Source: Seiridium cupressi (taxonomy: Eukaryota > Ascomycota > Sordariomycetes > Amphisphaeriales > Sporocadaceae). From it: DNA of 64,000 nucleotides. The stretch spans positions 1 through 64,000 of the forward strand of contig JARVKI010000069.1 in assembly GCA_036674765.1 (NCBI GenBank), written 5' to 3'. A model generated the notes under the pieces. That model searched no databases and was not told the DNA's origin. It saw only the letters and a list, made by a program, of their open reading frames with translations. Of this stretch, positions 25,301-35,420 are shown one piece after another (position 1 is the first letter of the stretch; each line of letters starts with the position of its first letter). Both the position numbers and the translations under genes were made by a program.

Positions 25301-25552
25301 CCGAAAGTGTAAGCCTGTAGAATGGTAGGAAAGCAATGCGTCCAGCATCGATCTGTGGCTGCTGGCGTTGGCCTCTAATTTCGAGGCACGGGAGAAGACA
25401 GCGAAATTGTAGTTGCTTTTCGACAACGTACATACGTGGTTATGTGCGGGTTTACTGTAATCCAACGGCCAAAGCTCGCGGGGCGCAAAACTTCTTGGCC
25501 GCCATGAATCTACTTGTACCGGAGGCAGGCGATGGACTCGAACGCGCAAAGT

Positions 25553-25810
25553 CTATCGTGATAGACGCCAACCTTGGCTACTGGTCCTCTGCCAGCGAGT
25601 CATCAATGCCGAGCAGATACGCATAGACCAAGATGCGGTAGCGCGCAGTAGGGCATCGTCGATTTGGTCAATCACAGCCTTGCTCGTCTGCTTGGCCGGC
25701 AGGACAGATGGCATTTGGTGCTTCTGCGAGAAAAGGCAAAATGGATGGGTGGATGCAAATGCAAGCTGCAACTGCACGCTGCAAGTCCAAAGAAAGAAAA
25801 TGGCGCCCAT
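25553..25810 (-). CDS. Doubtful small ORF with signal-peptide-like N-terminus, 85 aa
   Basis: Starts at ATG 25810 with a hydrophobic stretch (MGAIFFLWTCSVQLQLAFA) followed by a plausible cleavage region. The rest is polar and has only two further cysteines. It could be a small secreted protein or a chance frame. No homology is recognised and it sits in gene-poor DNA. Confidence 0.15.
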   Translation of the reverse strand: MGAIFFLWTCSVQLQLAFASTHPFCLFSQKHQMPSVLPAKQTSKAVIDQIDDALLRATASWSMRICSALMTRWQRTSSQGWRLSR

Positions 25811-28469
25811 TTCTAAAACGCGTTTCAGATTCTCTAGAGATGCGCTAATGACAGTCGGCAGCAAGGGCCCTGGTCCCGTCGCGCCCAATCAAGTTACATC
25901 CGCCAGGATCATGGACAGGGAGATGAGCTGCTAGGGCCCAGACGTTGCTCAGTCACCAAATGAGATGGGTAAAGCAGCGACCCGAACCTGGCCAATGGTG
26001 ACATCGCTTTTTGTGGAAAAATTCCGCCAACAAAAGTACCGATACCTTGGGGACGGGGCTCACGATCGTATACTCACTCATTGCCTATAATCAATAGGTA
26101 ATACTGCAACAGCAAAGGCACTGGCCATCGGTATGAACCATGTATTGATCATGAGAGTTGCAACGAGCCAGGGTCAACTGAGGGCCGGATCATCAGGAAC
26201 TGCATCGAAGTTTGTCCACAGTTATCCATATTTACCTGTGTGAAATGCACCAATGTCGAATGGTTTTTGGTACTTGGATGTCTGTTAGTCTACTGTACGT
26301 ATCGTGTTCGATCTTGCCCAGCTGTGTGTAGGCCGAACTTGTCTGCCTGACTTGGCGGTGTGGGATGTCAACATCTTTCCCCATACGCCACATGGACTAT
26401 ACAAGGAATGAATACGGCGCTGGGTGCCATTCCCCAGTCCCATGGTTCGAGCTGCAACAGTGCAATTACGGTAGTTGGCTGATTGCTCCATCAATCCGGG
26501 TTCTCTCTTTGGTTCCAGAAGTTGCTGTCTTTACGACGTCCAGGTTCAGGTTGGGTCCAGTATCGAAGATCTTGCTGTAAGCGATGCGCCGGTATGCGGA
26601 AATTACATTGAGCCCGTCGCACTACCGGGCAATATATCTGGACTCCGTTTTAAACTTGTCTGAGACATTGACAGCTGTGCATAGTAATTGCTGTGGGTAT
26701 TGATTCGCGATTCCTATATCCCATAGGGCAGATTTATATTCAATGTCTCGCGGTTGCCTTGAGAAAGAGAAAGACACGACCTGGGAAGGTCATACAACGT
26801 TCTATTGATAGAGCTGAGCACGCCGGCGTAGTCCGCGAGGGACCCTGTCCTGGGGCTGGGGGTACCTGTACCCAGAGGGCCCGGCTAGCTGCTTGCCGCT
26901 TTGTCGCGCTCAAGCCCGAAAGAAAAAAAAAAAGAGAGAGGTCGTTCTGCAAAAGTCGACTGACGAAGCGACAATCCCTGCTAAGGTCTAGCCGTGCGGC
27001 CCATCAGCGTCCCCCATCCGCGGCCATCTCAGATCTCTTGCACTTGCGGGATGATCTATTCTAGACCACTACTTTGATTGAGCGCGGCCCCTCGGGGCGG
27101 CCAGAAACTCAGTAGAGAGCGTAACGCCGGCGTCATCAAGCTCTAATCTAAACAGCACATGGAAAAACGAAACGGACGAATACTCGCCCCTCACGCATAC
27201 TCCAGCTCCAGAGCGCCTAGCATCAAGTGTCCAGTGAGCGAGCAGGATTGGTGGTGACACTGGGAGCGGGTCAAGCTGGCTACTATGGTATGGTCAATCT
27301 GCTGGCAAAAGCTCTTGGGCCCAGGATCGGCTGGGATGGCCTACCATTACAGAAGTCAAAGCCGACCGTTCCTGACCATCTTGAGTGTGGCCAGCGCCAT
27401 CCCAGCAGGCGAATGCAGCTAGAAGGGCCGTGTGCAGTCCACCCGATTGAATCCCTGTGACCTAATCCTGATCTTCTTCTTCCCACTTGGACCGTGCTGA
27501 TCCTGAACCTGACTTGGGGCTCCTCCCGGTGACACCCACAACGGGAGATGGCAACATGCTCCTCAGCTGCTGGACAACTCATCGTTGAAAAGCGCCCTGT
27601 CCAAATCGACTGAGCGTTCAAGAGGATCATTTGCCTGCCCTGTAGAGAGACTGCGCCAGATGAGCAGCCTTTTTTCCTCAGCTACGTAGATCAGCCGGTC
27701 GAATAGCAATGTGAGATGGACAGACGACTTCTGCCAAAAAAGAGCTTCATTCAGGCTTTGCATCAAGAGCATGTACGTATGTACGTGCGGTACGGTTCGG
27801 TGCAGTACACTACACGGCTAAGACGGGGCCAGGGTTCCTGAGCATTGTCCCCCTCGTTGTATCCCCAACCCTTGCCGCGATCCCTTCCTGCTTCCCTGCG
27901 ATGCCTCGCGCCTCCTCTTTTCTTCTCCGAAATACCCACAGCAGCTTTGTTCCTCTGGGGCGCCGGAAAGTGTCCGAAGCTCACCTCACATTGCATGGTA
28001 CACTGGCCCGATTTTTACACGATGGTGGGCCTGGGCTGCCAGGATGTCATTTTGCAGCACAGCGGCCCTCGCTTTTGCTCGCGCGTAGAGAGAGACAGTG
28101 AGAGTGAGAGATGAGGCTTGTACTGCTCCTGGTTAGCGGCGTCCCCTAAAAAAGCACACGCCGTTAAAACCACCGTCCCGATGCCCAGTGCTGTGGCCTA
28201 GTCGAGGGCTCATTTGACTGGCTCCTGTCCATTCTCTGCGTCTGAGATTGGTCGAAGTCAGTGGTGTAGAAGCACGGGAATAGAGTAGAACACTAGCTAG
28301 CGGGCGAGTTAATAGTAAGCTGTGCGTGTGCAAGAGGGCATCGAATGGGTACGGGAGCCAGGCAGGCATGGATTCTGGACACTCTGGATCTGGGGAGACA
28401 CACTCTGCGCATCGGTAGCTTCCCAGGACCGTGGGCAAGACTTGCCCAATCGTGGGTGGGCATGGGCAA

Positions 28470-28508
28470 GTGTGTGTGCGTTGTGTGTGTGTGTACTGTA
28501 TGTGTGTG
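28470..28508. repeat. Imperfect GT dinucleotide repeat
   Basis: GT runs interrupted by single-base changes, located on the plus strand upstream of STE12. A simple microsatellite; no other meaning is evident. Confidence 0.8.
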
Positions 28509-28768
28509 CCATCCATCTGCATGGCCGCTCGTAGCCATGTACTGCGGTACCCTCCCCTTGCACGCACTTTCCCATCCAGGGCCCGGACTGGTTGCTGGTT
28601 GCTGGTCGCCGGTCGCTGGTCACTGGTCAGGTTCTAATGTGCCCACCCAAATCTCTCTGCCTCTGCTCTTCGACCCGGCCGACCCATTGCAGCTCGCGGA
28701 AATCATTAAACCCCCCCAGATCCGCCATCACCTCTCATCCACCCTCTCCCGGCCTTTTGACTCTCATG

Positions 28769-29617
28769 ATTCCTCACTTCGAGACATACTCGCTCTTTTT
28801 TCCTTTCTCTCCCTCCACCCCGTCTCGTGACTTCCAAAGTGTTGCAGGCACCTTCCTCTCCAGCATTCCCCCGGAGAGCTGCGCACTCAACCCAAGTTCA
28901 CACTCCATCCCGCGAGACGCTTCACTTCGCTCACGACAGCCCCCTCCAAGTCCGACTTGCTAGCACCGCCGCTGTCACCTGTCAGGCACTTTGCTGCAAC
29001 GCGCACCTGGTCTGATCCTCGGGAGAAACTTGTTGACTATTTCGTCTGTTCCGGCCAATCGCCACGAGGAACCACTCTCTGGTCGTTGTTTCGAGAAACG
29101 ATTTCAGCTCTACTCCGATCCTAATTCGTGGCGCTCGGGCACGCGCCTGCTTCCACGGCCGCTTTTCCCACCGCGACAGCGCCCAGGACGGAGGACTGCG
29201 TCGGATCGAATTGGCCGCATTCTTTTACGCCAGCTTCAATTGCCTTGAAGGTTCATTGTCGACTGACCTCGCTCGCCTACCCATTCGCTTGAAGCAAATT
29301 GGAGGCGCATCTATCGTGTGCAAATACTCACCGCGGGCCGGACTCGACTGATTTCCAAAAGAAAACTCCATCCACCGCTGAACGCTATTGTCCCAAAGGC
29401 AGCGCCTTCAAGTTCATAGCAATACAACAGCGACCACCAACTACCACATCAGCACCTCCAACGCTGGTTCTTTTTTCAAGTGTTCTTTTTTAACTTTTTA
29501 TTTTTTATTACAATTATTCATTCCATAATCATATCCGGTGTACTTCGGTCTCTTCACTGGCGACCATTTTATACCGGCCTTTCTGCTCGCTAAGTTATAG
29601 TTGCATTAGTGCAGAGA
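28769..29617 (+). promoter_or_regulatory. Probable long STE12 5' leader, ATG-free for 849 nt
   Basis: Reading every base from 28769 to the STE12 start shows no ATG on the plus strand in any frame. About 13 would be expected if bases were random. The preceding segment (28640-28850) is pyrimidine-rich, as are many fungal core promoters. The simplest reading is a transcribed leader of roughly 0.75-0.85 kb cleared of upstream start codons. The transcription start itself is not visible from the sequence. Confidence 0.6.
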
Positions 29618-32051
29618 ATGTACACGCAACCCGCAGCGATGGCGGCAGCACCTCAAAAACCAGAGACTTTTATGCTCAGCACAGAAGCTCAACAGGCATT
29701 ACCACATGACGCACAGGTAGCCCTGCAGCAAGTTGACAATCGTGAGTAGACCCGACCGGGCAGACAAACAGCTGCAAGTAGCTTACATGAGACCCCAGTG
29801 AAATACTTTCTTATTTCGGCACCTGTCGATTGGCAACCAGACCAATACATTCGAAGATTTCTCCTCCCAACCGGTGAATATGTCTCCTGTGTGCTGTGGA
29901 ACAACTTGTTCCACATCTCGGGGACTGACATCGTGCGTTGTCTATCTTTCCGATTCCAAGCATTCGGTCGACCAGTCAAGAACTCGAAGAAATTCGAAGA
30001 GGGTATCTTCTCGGATCTGAGAAATCTGAAATCCGGGACCGATGCGTCTCTGGAGGAGCCCAAGAGCCCCTTCTTGGACTTCCTCTACAAGAACAACTGC
30101 ATCAGGACACAAAAGAAGCAGAAGGTCTTTTACTGGTACAGCGTACCCCACGACCGCCTTTTCCTCGATGCTCTAGAACGCGACCTCAAGCGTGAAAAGA
30201 TGAGCCAGGAGGCCACGACCATGGCTGTCAGCGAGCCCGCACTGTCGTTCCAGTACGACTCCTCTCAGTCTCTCTATGAGCAGCTCACCAAGGCTCAGCA
30301 AGCCAACTCTTCGTCCTTCAATGCCCAGCAGGTATCCTTCCCCCAGTCCCAAGCGCCATCCCCAGTGATGAGGGCCATGGACTCGATGCCACCGCCGCAG
30401 ATGATTCCCCAAACCATGGCTCCCATGTCCGACGGCATGGACGCCATGGTCCAATACCAGACAATGGCCATGGCTCCGGCAATGCCCCAACAAGTTCAGC
30501 AGGTAGTGAAGCGGGAACCCGAGTACGCTCGTGTTCAATACAACCAGAACGGCGTCCCAATCCAAGGACACCAGCGCCACGCCTCCATGCCTGCCTACGG
30601 CCTGGAGTACTCCCCAGCTCCATCCTTCGTCTCGTCGCAGTATGAGGACTACAGCAACCGCGGAATTTCCTTTGAGCCGATCACCCCCCCTCAGCAAGCT
30701 ATGGGAATGGGTGCCGAGCCCGCCTACATCGCCAACGAGGAGACCGGTCTCTACACTGCTATTCCCGACCACCTGGGTGGCGTGAACGGGTTGAACGGAA
30801 TGATCCAGCTCCCCCCGTCTAACCTGGCTGGACCCCAATTCTCTCGCGCCTATGGTGCCAACAACGTCTACTCTGTCATTGAGGGTTCCCCCACCTACAA
30901 GCAGAGGCGACGCCGCTCGTCCATTCCTCCGTCCATGTCCGCCATTGCCGCCGCCACTGCTCAAGTCCAGGCTGCGCAGCACAGACCCTCTGAGCTGAGG
31001 AGGTCCGTCTCGGCATCCGTCGGTCCTCTAGCCGAGGACGATGGGGAGACTTCACCCCCAGGCTTGGCATACAGCAATTCTCAAGTGTCCATGGGTAGCC
31101 ACCAACACAAGGAGATGCTCGACATGTCCAGACACGGCACTCCTCTATCAACGGTTGAGGGCAGCCCTGCACTTAACCCGCTGGCTCTGCAGCACCATGA
31201 TTACTATCAAATGAGCCACAATGACCTCGGCGGCGACGCAATGAGCGAGCGCGGCATGTCTCAGGGAGCCGGATCAAACGTGATTCGACGTGCCCGTTCT
31301 GCCACGGTCATGGAGCTCGGCCCGTACCCCCAGAAGTCCCACTCCTGCCCAATCCCAACCTGCGGCCGTCTTTTCAAGCGTCTAGAGCACCTGAAGCGGT
31401 AAGACCGACATTTCTTTTCCGTTATGAGTGATGTGATGCGCCGCGCATGTATCTGACTAAATATCTAGACACGTGAGAACACATACACAAGAAAGACCCT
31501 ACATCTGCCCTTATTGTAGCAAGGCATTCTCCAGATCCGACAACCTAGCACAGTATGCCCCTGCCCTTTCCTACATATATATTTCCTTCGTGAACGCAGA
31601 ATCCTGTGATGAGTTACGATGTATTGTGCGAGAGCGACAGAAAAAGCAAATGCAACCACCCAGTGCGCGAAAAAAACACCAGTCACAACACAACATACAT
31701 CACTCTCACAGAGCGGCTCAAGACACTACCAGACAGAGACTAACGTGATTCTCCCACAGACACAAGCGAACACATGATCGCGGTGAAGGTGGCGATGGTG
31801 GTTTCCCCCTCTCAGGGGAGGAGGAAGAGGACTATTCTGGAGAGGATCATCTTGGTTCTCTCGAGGAAGCCTCTCCCAACTCCGAGGGCGGATACATGCA
31901 CGCCTCCCTGAACGGCGTTGCTCACGGACACGGAACGCCTACTAGCAATAGTATGATGCCAGCTACAAGCATGTCGCAACCAACTTTCAACAGCCTGCAA
32001 ACTCTCAGCATGCCAATGACAATGAGCACACCGGCTGGTGCGATGATGTAA
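29618..32051 (+). CDS. STE12: STE12-family transcription factor, STE homeodomain plus two C2H2 fingers, 699 aa
   Basis: Nuclear regulator downstream of the Fus3/Kss1-type MAP kinase; in filamentous fungi it controls mating, invasive growth and appressorium function. Exons 29618-29741, 29799-31398, 31469-31552 and 31760-32051 join in frame. The STE DNA-binding domain covers about residues 40-205 ([60 protein letters not shown]). The middle is Gln/Met/Pro-rich with a basic patch (KQRRRRSS). Finger 1 uses C558, C563, H576 and H580; finger 2 uses C588, C591, H604 and H608. Both downstream introns cut a finger one residue before its first histidine, both in phase 2. The last intron (207 nt) is unusually long for this window. 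The acidic/Ser C-terminus ends in a Met-rich stretch. Two-finger Ste12 is the filamentous form; the S. cerevisiae protein lacks fingers. Confidence 0.96.
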
Positions 32052-32987
32052 AAGTCGCATTTGTTATCTTTTCCACTTGTCTTGTTTTCTAGCGGGATTG
32101 CATCATGACGGACATGCCATTTTCATTGGGTGAAGGGATTTTACACGCGGTTGGCTCGTTACGGATTAAGAGGAACGGCATCCGGGCTTTTGGGGGTTCA
32201 GCGGACTGATTTTACTGCACAACATGTGTGAGTCTTGGAGACTTACTCGGGCGGCGGACCAAGCTGGCTTGCTTGGCAGTCTCGGGGGAAACTTGTGTTC
32301 CCGAGACTCGACGCTTCATATTTTTTTTCGCCCATTCTTCTATTTCCTTTTTCACCTTTCCATTCACACAAGGGATACCAAAACGCAATGATAGACGGGC
32401 GGCTGATATTTCAATTACTGCATGGACGCCACTGGCTAGGGTCAGACGACGAACAGGCCGATGGAAGCAAGAAGGAAATGGTGCTATGTATATATAGTCT
32501 ACTTTTTCTGTTGGCCTTGTCAGTATTTCTCTTGTATTTACCGTGGCGAGGGAAGGAACAATTCTGCAATGGATAGCCGTAGGCATCACAGGCAGACAGG
32601 TGGCGAGATATGAAGATATCAACTTGAAGGCGGACCTGAGGGTCAGCTATGCCAAAGTACAAAGGCTCTCAGATCCGATATAGAAATGTCAAGATTTACT
32701 CATTCACGCGCGCAACCATATCAAATTCTAGGAGGTTTCAGAAATGTAGAATTCTTTCCCCTTGCCTGGCGAAGTGGAAGAACGCCATGACTTCAATACG
32801 CTGCTACAGCGGCGCGCATATAATTTGACACATTCGTTGCTCTCTAGTGGTAAAATGTAATGGCAGACAGTCAAAGTGTTTTTGCGGAAGTCGACGCTAT
32901 AGCCGTGCCCTTTGGATCATGTATTTATTCGTCATTGGGTATATTGTATAGCACATCTGTCACTGTTTCTCCGGCTACAATTCACCG
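32052..32987. other. Tail-to-tail stretch between STE12 and FAF1
   Basis: Convergent 3' regions. Open frames are short and without domains. AT-rich segments near 32320-32360 and 32680-32980 fit 3' UTR and polyadenylation regions. Nothing else seen. Confidence 0.55.
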
Positions 32988-33890
32988 TTACCTTCGGCGC
33001 TTCTTCGTCTTTCCCCCGCCCCTCACGGGGCCCTGGATTTCGGCAATGTCCTGCTTGCTCAGCCTCAACATGCCGTTCCTCATCTTGCCGACTGCGGGGG
33101 CATCGACAGCCTTCTCCCTCCTGCCAGCGCCGCCGCCCTGGGCCTTCTTCTTCGCCTCCTTCTCGAGGATGATGCCGTTCTCCTTGGCCTCCTTGCGCCG
33201 CCTGGACTCGCGGGCCAGCTTGGCGCCCTCAATGCCCTTGCGGTGACTCATGGGCATCTTCTCCTGCTTGTAGATGGACGTCTTGCTGCCCAGGGCCGCC
33301 AGGCGCAGGTCCGTCGCCAGGTGCCGGTTGCGCCCGCTGTGCTCCGTGGTCACGGCCGAGCCGATCAGCGAGCTCGAGTGCTTGGACGGGTTGAAGAGGT
33401 GCGACTCTGAGAGCAGGCGCTGAAGCGCCAGGTCGTTCCGCAGCAGGTCCGTCGAGTCTTCCTCTGTGGGTGTTTTGGTTTTGGGTTTTGTCGTAGCTGC
33501 TGCTGCGGTAGCCGAGGCCGGTAGTGGGACTTTCGAGGACAGGTAGAGCTTTGCTTCCCGTTTCGCAATCGCGGCAGCCAAGGGGTCGGTCGCAGTGTTC
33601 GATTTTGTGTAGTCCACCACCTCGATGCTGCTGGCTCCTGGCGTCTCGTCGGTCTCTGAGAGCCCGTCCCATTCGTCGTCTTCATCTTCTGATGACGATC
33701 TCAGGTCCTCGATCCCATCCCTCTCTCCCTCTGAATCTGCCCCGTTGGCTTGCCGTGTGGTCTCGGGTAGTGGTGCGAATTGCGCCTCAAAATGCCGTCT
33801 GAAGATCTCCCGCGCTTCCTCCTCTGAGACGCCCGGCTTTCCCTCCACCGCGGCAGAGCGCGACTTGCGCTTTCCGAGGACTGTCGTCAT
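32988..33890 (-). CDS. FAF1: Faf1-like 40S ribosome-biogenesis factor, 300 aa
   Basis: Yeast Faf1 is a nucleolar protein needed for early pre-rRNA cleavages leading to 18S rRNA. Single exon. Evidence: an N-terminal MTTVLGKRKSR, an acidic central region (SSSEDEDDEWDGLSETDE), then DLLRNDLALQRLLSESHL. The diagnostic C-terminal block follows, containing SHRKGIEGAKLARESRRRKEAKE and a very basic lysine/arginine end. The frame extends 62 codons upstream of ATG 33890, but that part reads as a leader, and MTTVLGKRK is the natural start. It is head-to-head with HIS6 across 377 bp. Confidence 0.85.
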   Translation of the reverse strand: MTTVLGKRKSRSAAVEGKPGVSEEEAREIFRRHFEAQFAPLPETTRQANGADSEGERDGIEDLRSSSEDEDDEWDGLSETDETPGASSIEVVDYTKSNTATDPLAAAIAKREAKLYLSSKVPLPASATAAAATTKPKTKTPTEEDSTDLLRNDLALQRLLSESHLFNPSKHSSSLIGSAVTTEHSGRNRHLATDLRLAALGSKTSIYKQEKMPMSHRKGIEGAKLARESRRRKEAKENGIILEKEAKKKAQGGGAGRREKAVDAPAVGKMRNGMLRLSKQDIAEIQGPVRGGGKTKKRRR

Positions 33891-34267
33891 TTGTTTTTGT
33901 TTGATGTGCGTTGCCAAGGCTGTGGTTTGCAAGACGTGAAACGTGTGGCAGCAGAGGGCTGAGAGTTGATGGGATGATCTGAGGATCGCCAGGGTGCAAC
34001 AAACTTTTTTTAAGCCTGGACGCCGGGAGTGCTGACAGCCTTGTGGAACACGCTGGAGGCGCTGGTAGCCGGCCAATCACATAGAGGCGATACGCTAAAA
34101 TGTGCCAGGTTAGCGGCCTACCCCGCGGTAGCCTCGTATCTTTCAGCGACGGACCCCGCCATCATGTCAGGTACAGGAGCTGCCGGTCTTTTCTGGCTAC
34201 TCCCAGTATCGGGTTACAGTGCAACCAACGACCTGCAGGAGTACATCCCACTCAACCAAGCCAGACA
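33891..34267. promoter_or_regulatory. Bidirectional promoter between FAF1 and HIS6
   Basis: The 377 bp between the two start codons must serve both genes. A CCAAT box (plus strand) lies at 34073-34077. I found no TGASTCA (Gcn4/CPC1-type) site, although HIS6 is an amino-acid gene. The HIS6-proximal part carries an upstream ORF at 34164-34271. Confidence 0.7.
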
Positions 34268-34271
34268 ATGA
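34164..34271 (+). other. Upstream ORF overlapping the HIS6 start, 35 codons
   Basis: ATG 34164 opens [13 protein letters not shown]..., 35 residues long. Its TGA (34269-34271) overlaps the HIS6 ATG (34268-34270) as ATGA, in another frame. If transcribed, ribosomes finishing this frame would stop exactly on the HIS6 start. Whether it lies in the transcript depends on an unknown start site. Confidence 0.5.
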
Positions 34272-35190
34272 CCCGTTTCCGCCCCTGTATAGACCTGCAC
34301 GCCGGCCAGGTGAAGCAGATTGTCGGTGGGACGTTGAGCAATGACACGTCGGAATTGAAGACAAATCATGTCTCGCTTCACCCAGCGGGATACTTCTCCA
34401 AGCTGTACAGGGACAACGAGTTGGCCGGAGCTCATGTCATTATGCTAGGACCAAAGAACGACGACGCCGCACAGGAGGCTCTGGCTGCTTGGCCTGGGGG
34501 TTTGCAGGTTGGTGGCGGGATCAGTGACAGGAACGCACGGGAATGGATTGAGAAAGGTGCCGAAAAGGTGAGAATCCATCCGTCCGTCTCTCGGTGGGGC
34601 ATGATATAGAACGTGGCATTCTGGGCTGGGAGGCTAAAGCTTGTGCTAGTAGGTCATCATAACATCTTATCTCTTCCCAGAGGGCAAGTTCAGCCAAGAG
34701 CGGCTCGAATCCGTCCTACAAGCTCTGGACGGGGACAAAAACAAGCTCGTCATCGACCTGAGTTGTAGGAGGAGAGGGGATGACAGGTGGTTTGTCGCCA
34801 TGAACAAGTGGCAGACTATCACTGATATGGAGGTCAACCAAGGTGTGTTTGTGTATTCTTCAGCGCGTATGCCGTAGCATATTGAGCTGACCGAACTATA
34901 CAGACTCGATCAAACAACTCGAGCCGTACTGCTCCGAGTTTCTGATCCACGCGGCTGATAACGAAGGTCTGCAGAAGGGCGTCGATGAGAAGCTCGTGCA
35001 AAGACTAGCCGAATGGTGTAGCATACCGGTGACGTATGCCGGTGGAGGTCGCCATCTCGAGGATCTTGACCTTGTGAAACGACTCAGCAGTGGTAAAGTC
35101 GATCTCACCATCGGCAGTGCGTTAGACTGTTTTGGAGGTGATGGCGTCAAGTTCGATGAATGTGTTGAATGGAACCGGAGGCAGAGCTAA
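34268..35190 (+). CDS. HIS6: Phosphoribosyl-formimino-AICAR-phosphate isomerase (histidine synthesis), 258 aa
   Basis: Catalyses the fourth step of histidine synthesis, the Amadori isomerisation of ProFAR to PRFAR; cytosolic TIM-barrel enzyme. Exons 34268-34567, 34653-34842 and 34904-35190 join in frame. Recognised from [19 protein letters not shown] with the catalytic Asp near the start, then [25 protein letters not shown] (phosphate-binding glycines), [22 protein letters not shown] and [13 protein letters not shown] with the second phosphate site. The length agrees with yeast His6. ATG 34268 gives the conserved N-terminus [10 protein letters not shown]. It shares its promoter with FAF1 and converges on DML1. 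Confidence 0.95.
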
Positions 35191-35420
35191 ATATTAGAAC
35201 TGGAAGGTCAGACACAAACCGATTACACGAAAGTTGTGTCCCATCCTTCACTACGACTGTATTCGTCCCGCTGGTGAACGAGAACAGGCTGATCTGTCTG
35301 TCAATTGACTATTGAGCAAGCACGCGTATACTTTTTCCTTGGATCACACTCGGCTTGACAACAAATCGTAGCAGAGCTCGAGTAGCGCAGATGCGGTGAA
35401 GAATATAGGCATTTGAGACT

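Larger units (their letters stand above)
17845..28768. other. About 11-kb gene-poor stretch upstream of STE12
   Basis: No gene with a recognisable domain or credible exon chain was found on either strand. By eye the part from about 18.3 to 20.8 kb is AT-richer (several 60-bp lines at 35-43% G+C) than the coding parts of the window, and from about 21 kb composition rises again. Three isolated open frames could be relics or orphan genes (21031-21552, 22119-22325, 25553-25810, all minus) and are described separately. Near 28.65-28.85 kb the plus strand becomes strongly pyrimidine-rich, which fits a core promoter for STE12. No terminal inverted repeats or LTRs were noticed. Confidence 0.55.

Noticed and set aside
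25501..25600. Minus-strand GCGTTCGAGTCC resembling a tRNA B box
   Set aside because: No matching A box at the right distance and no cloverleaf stems; other GTTCGA-like hits (26455, 50125) also fail or lie inside coding sequence.
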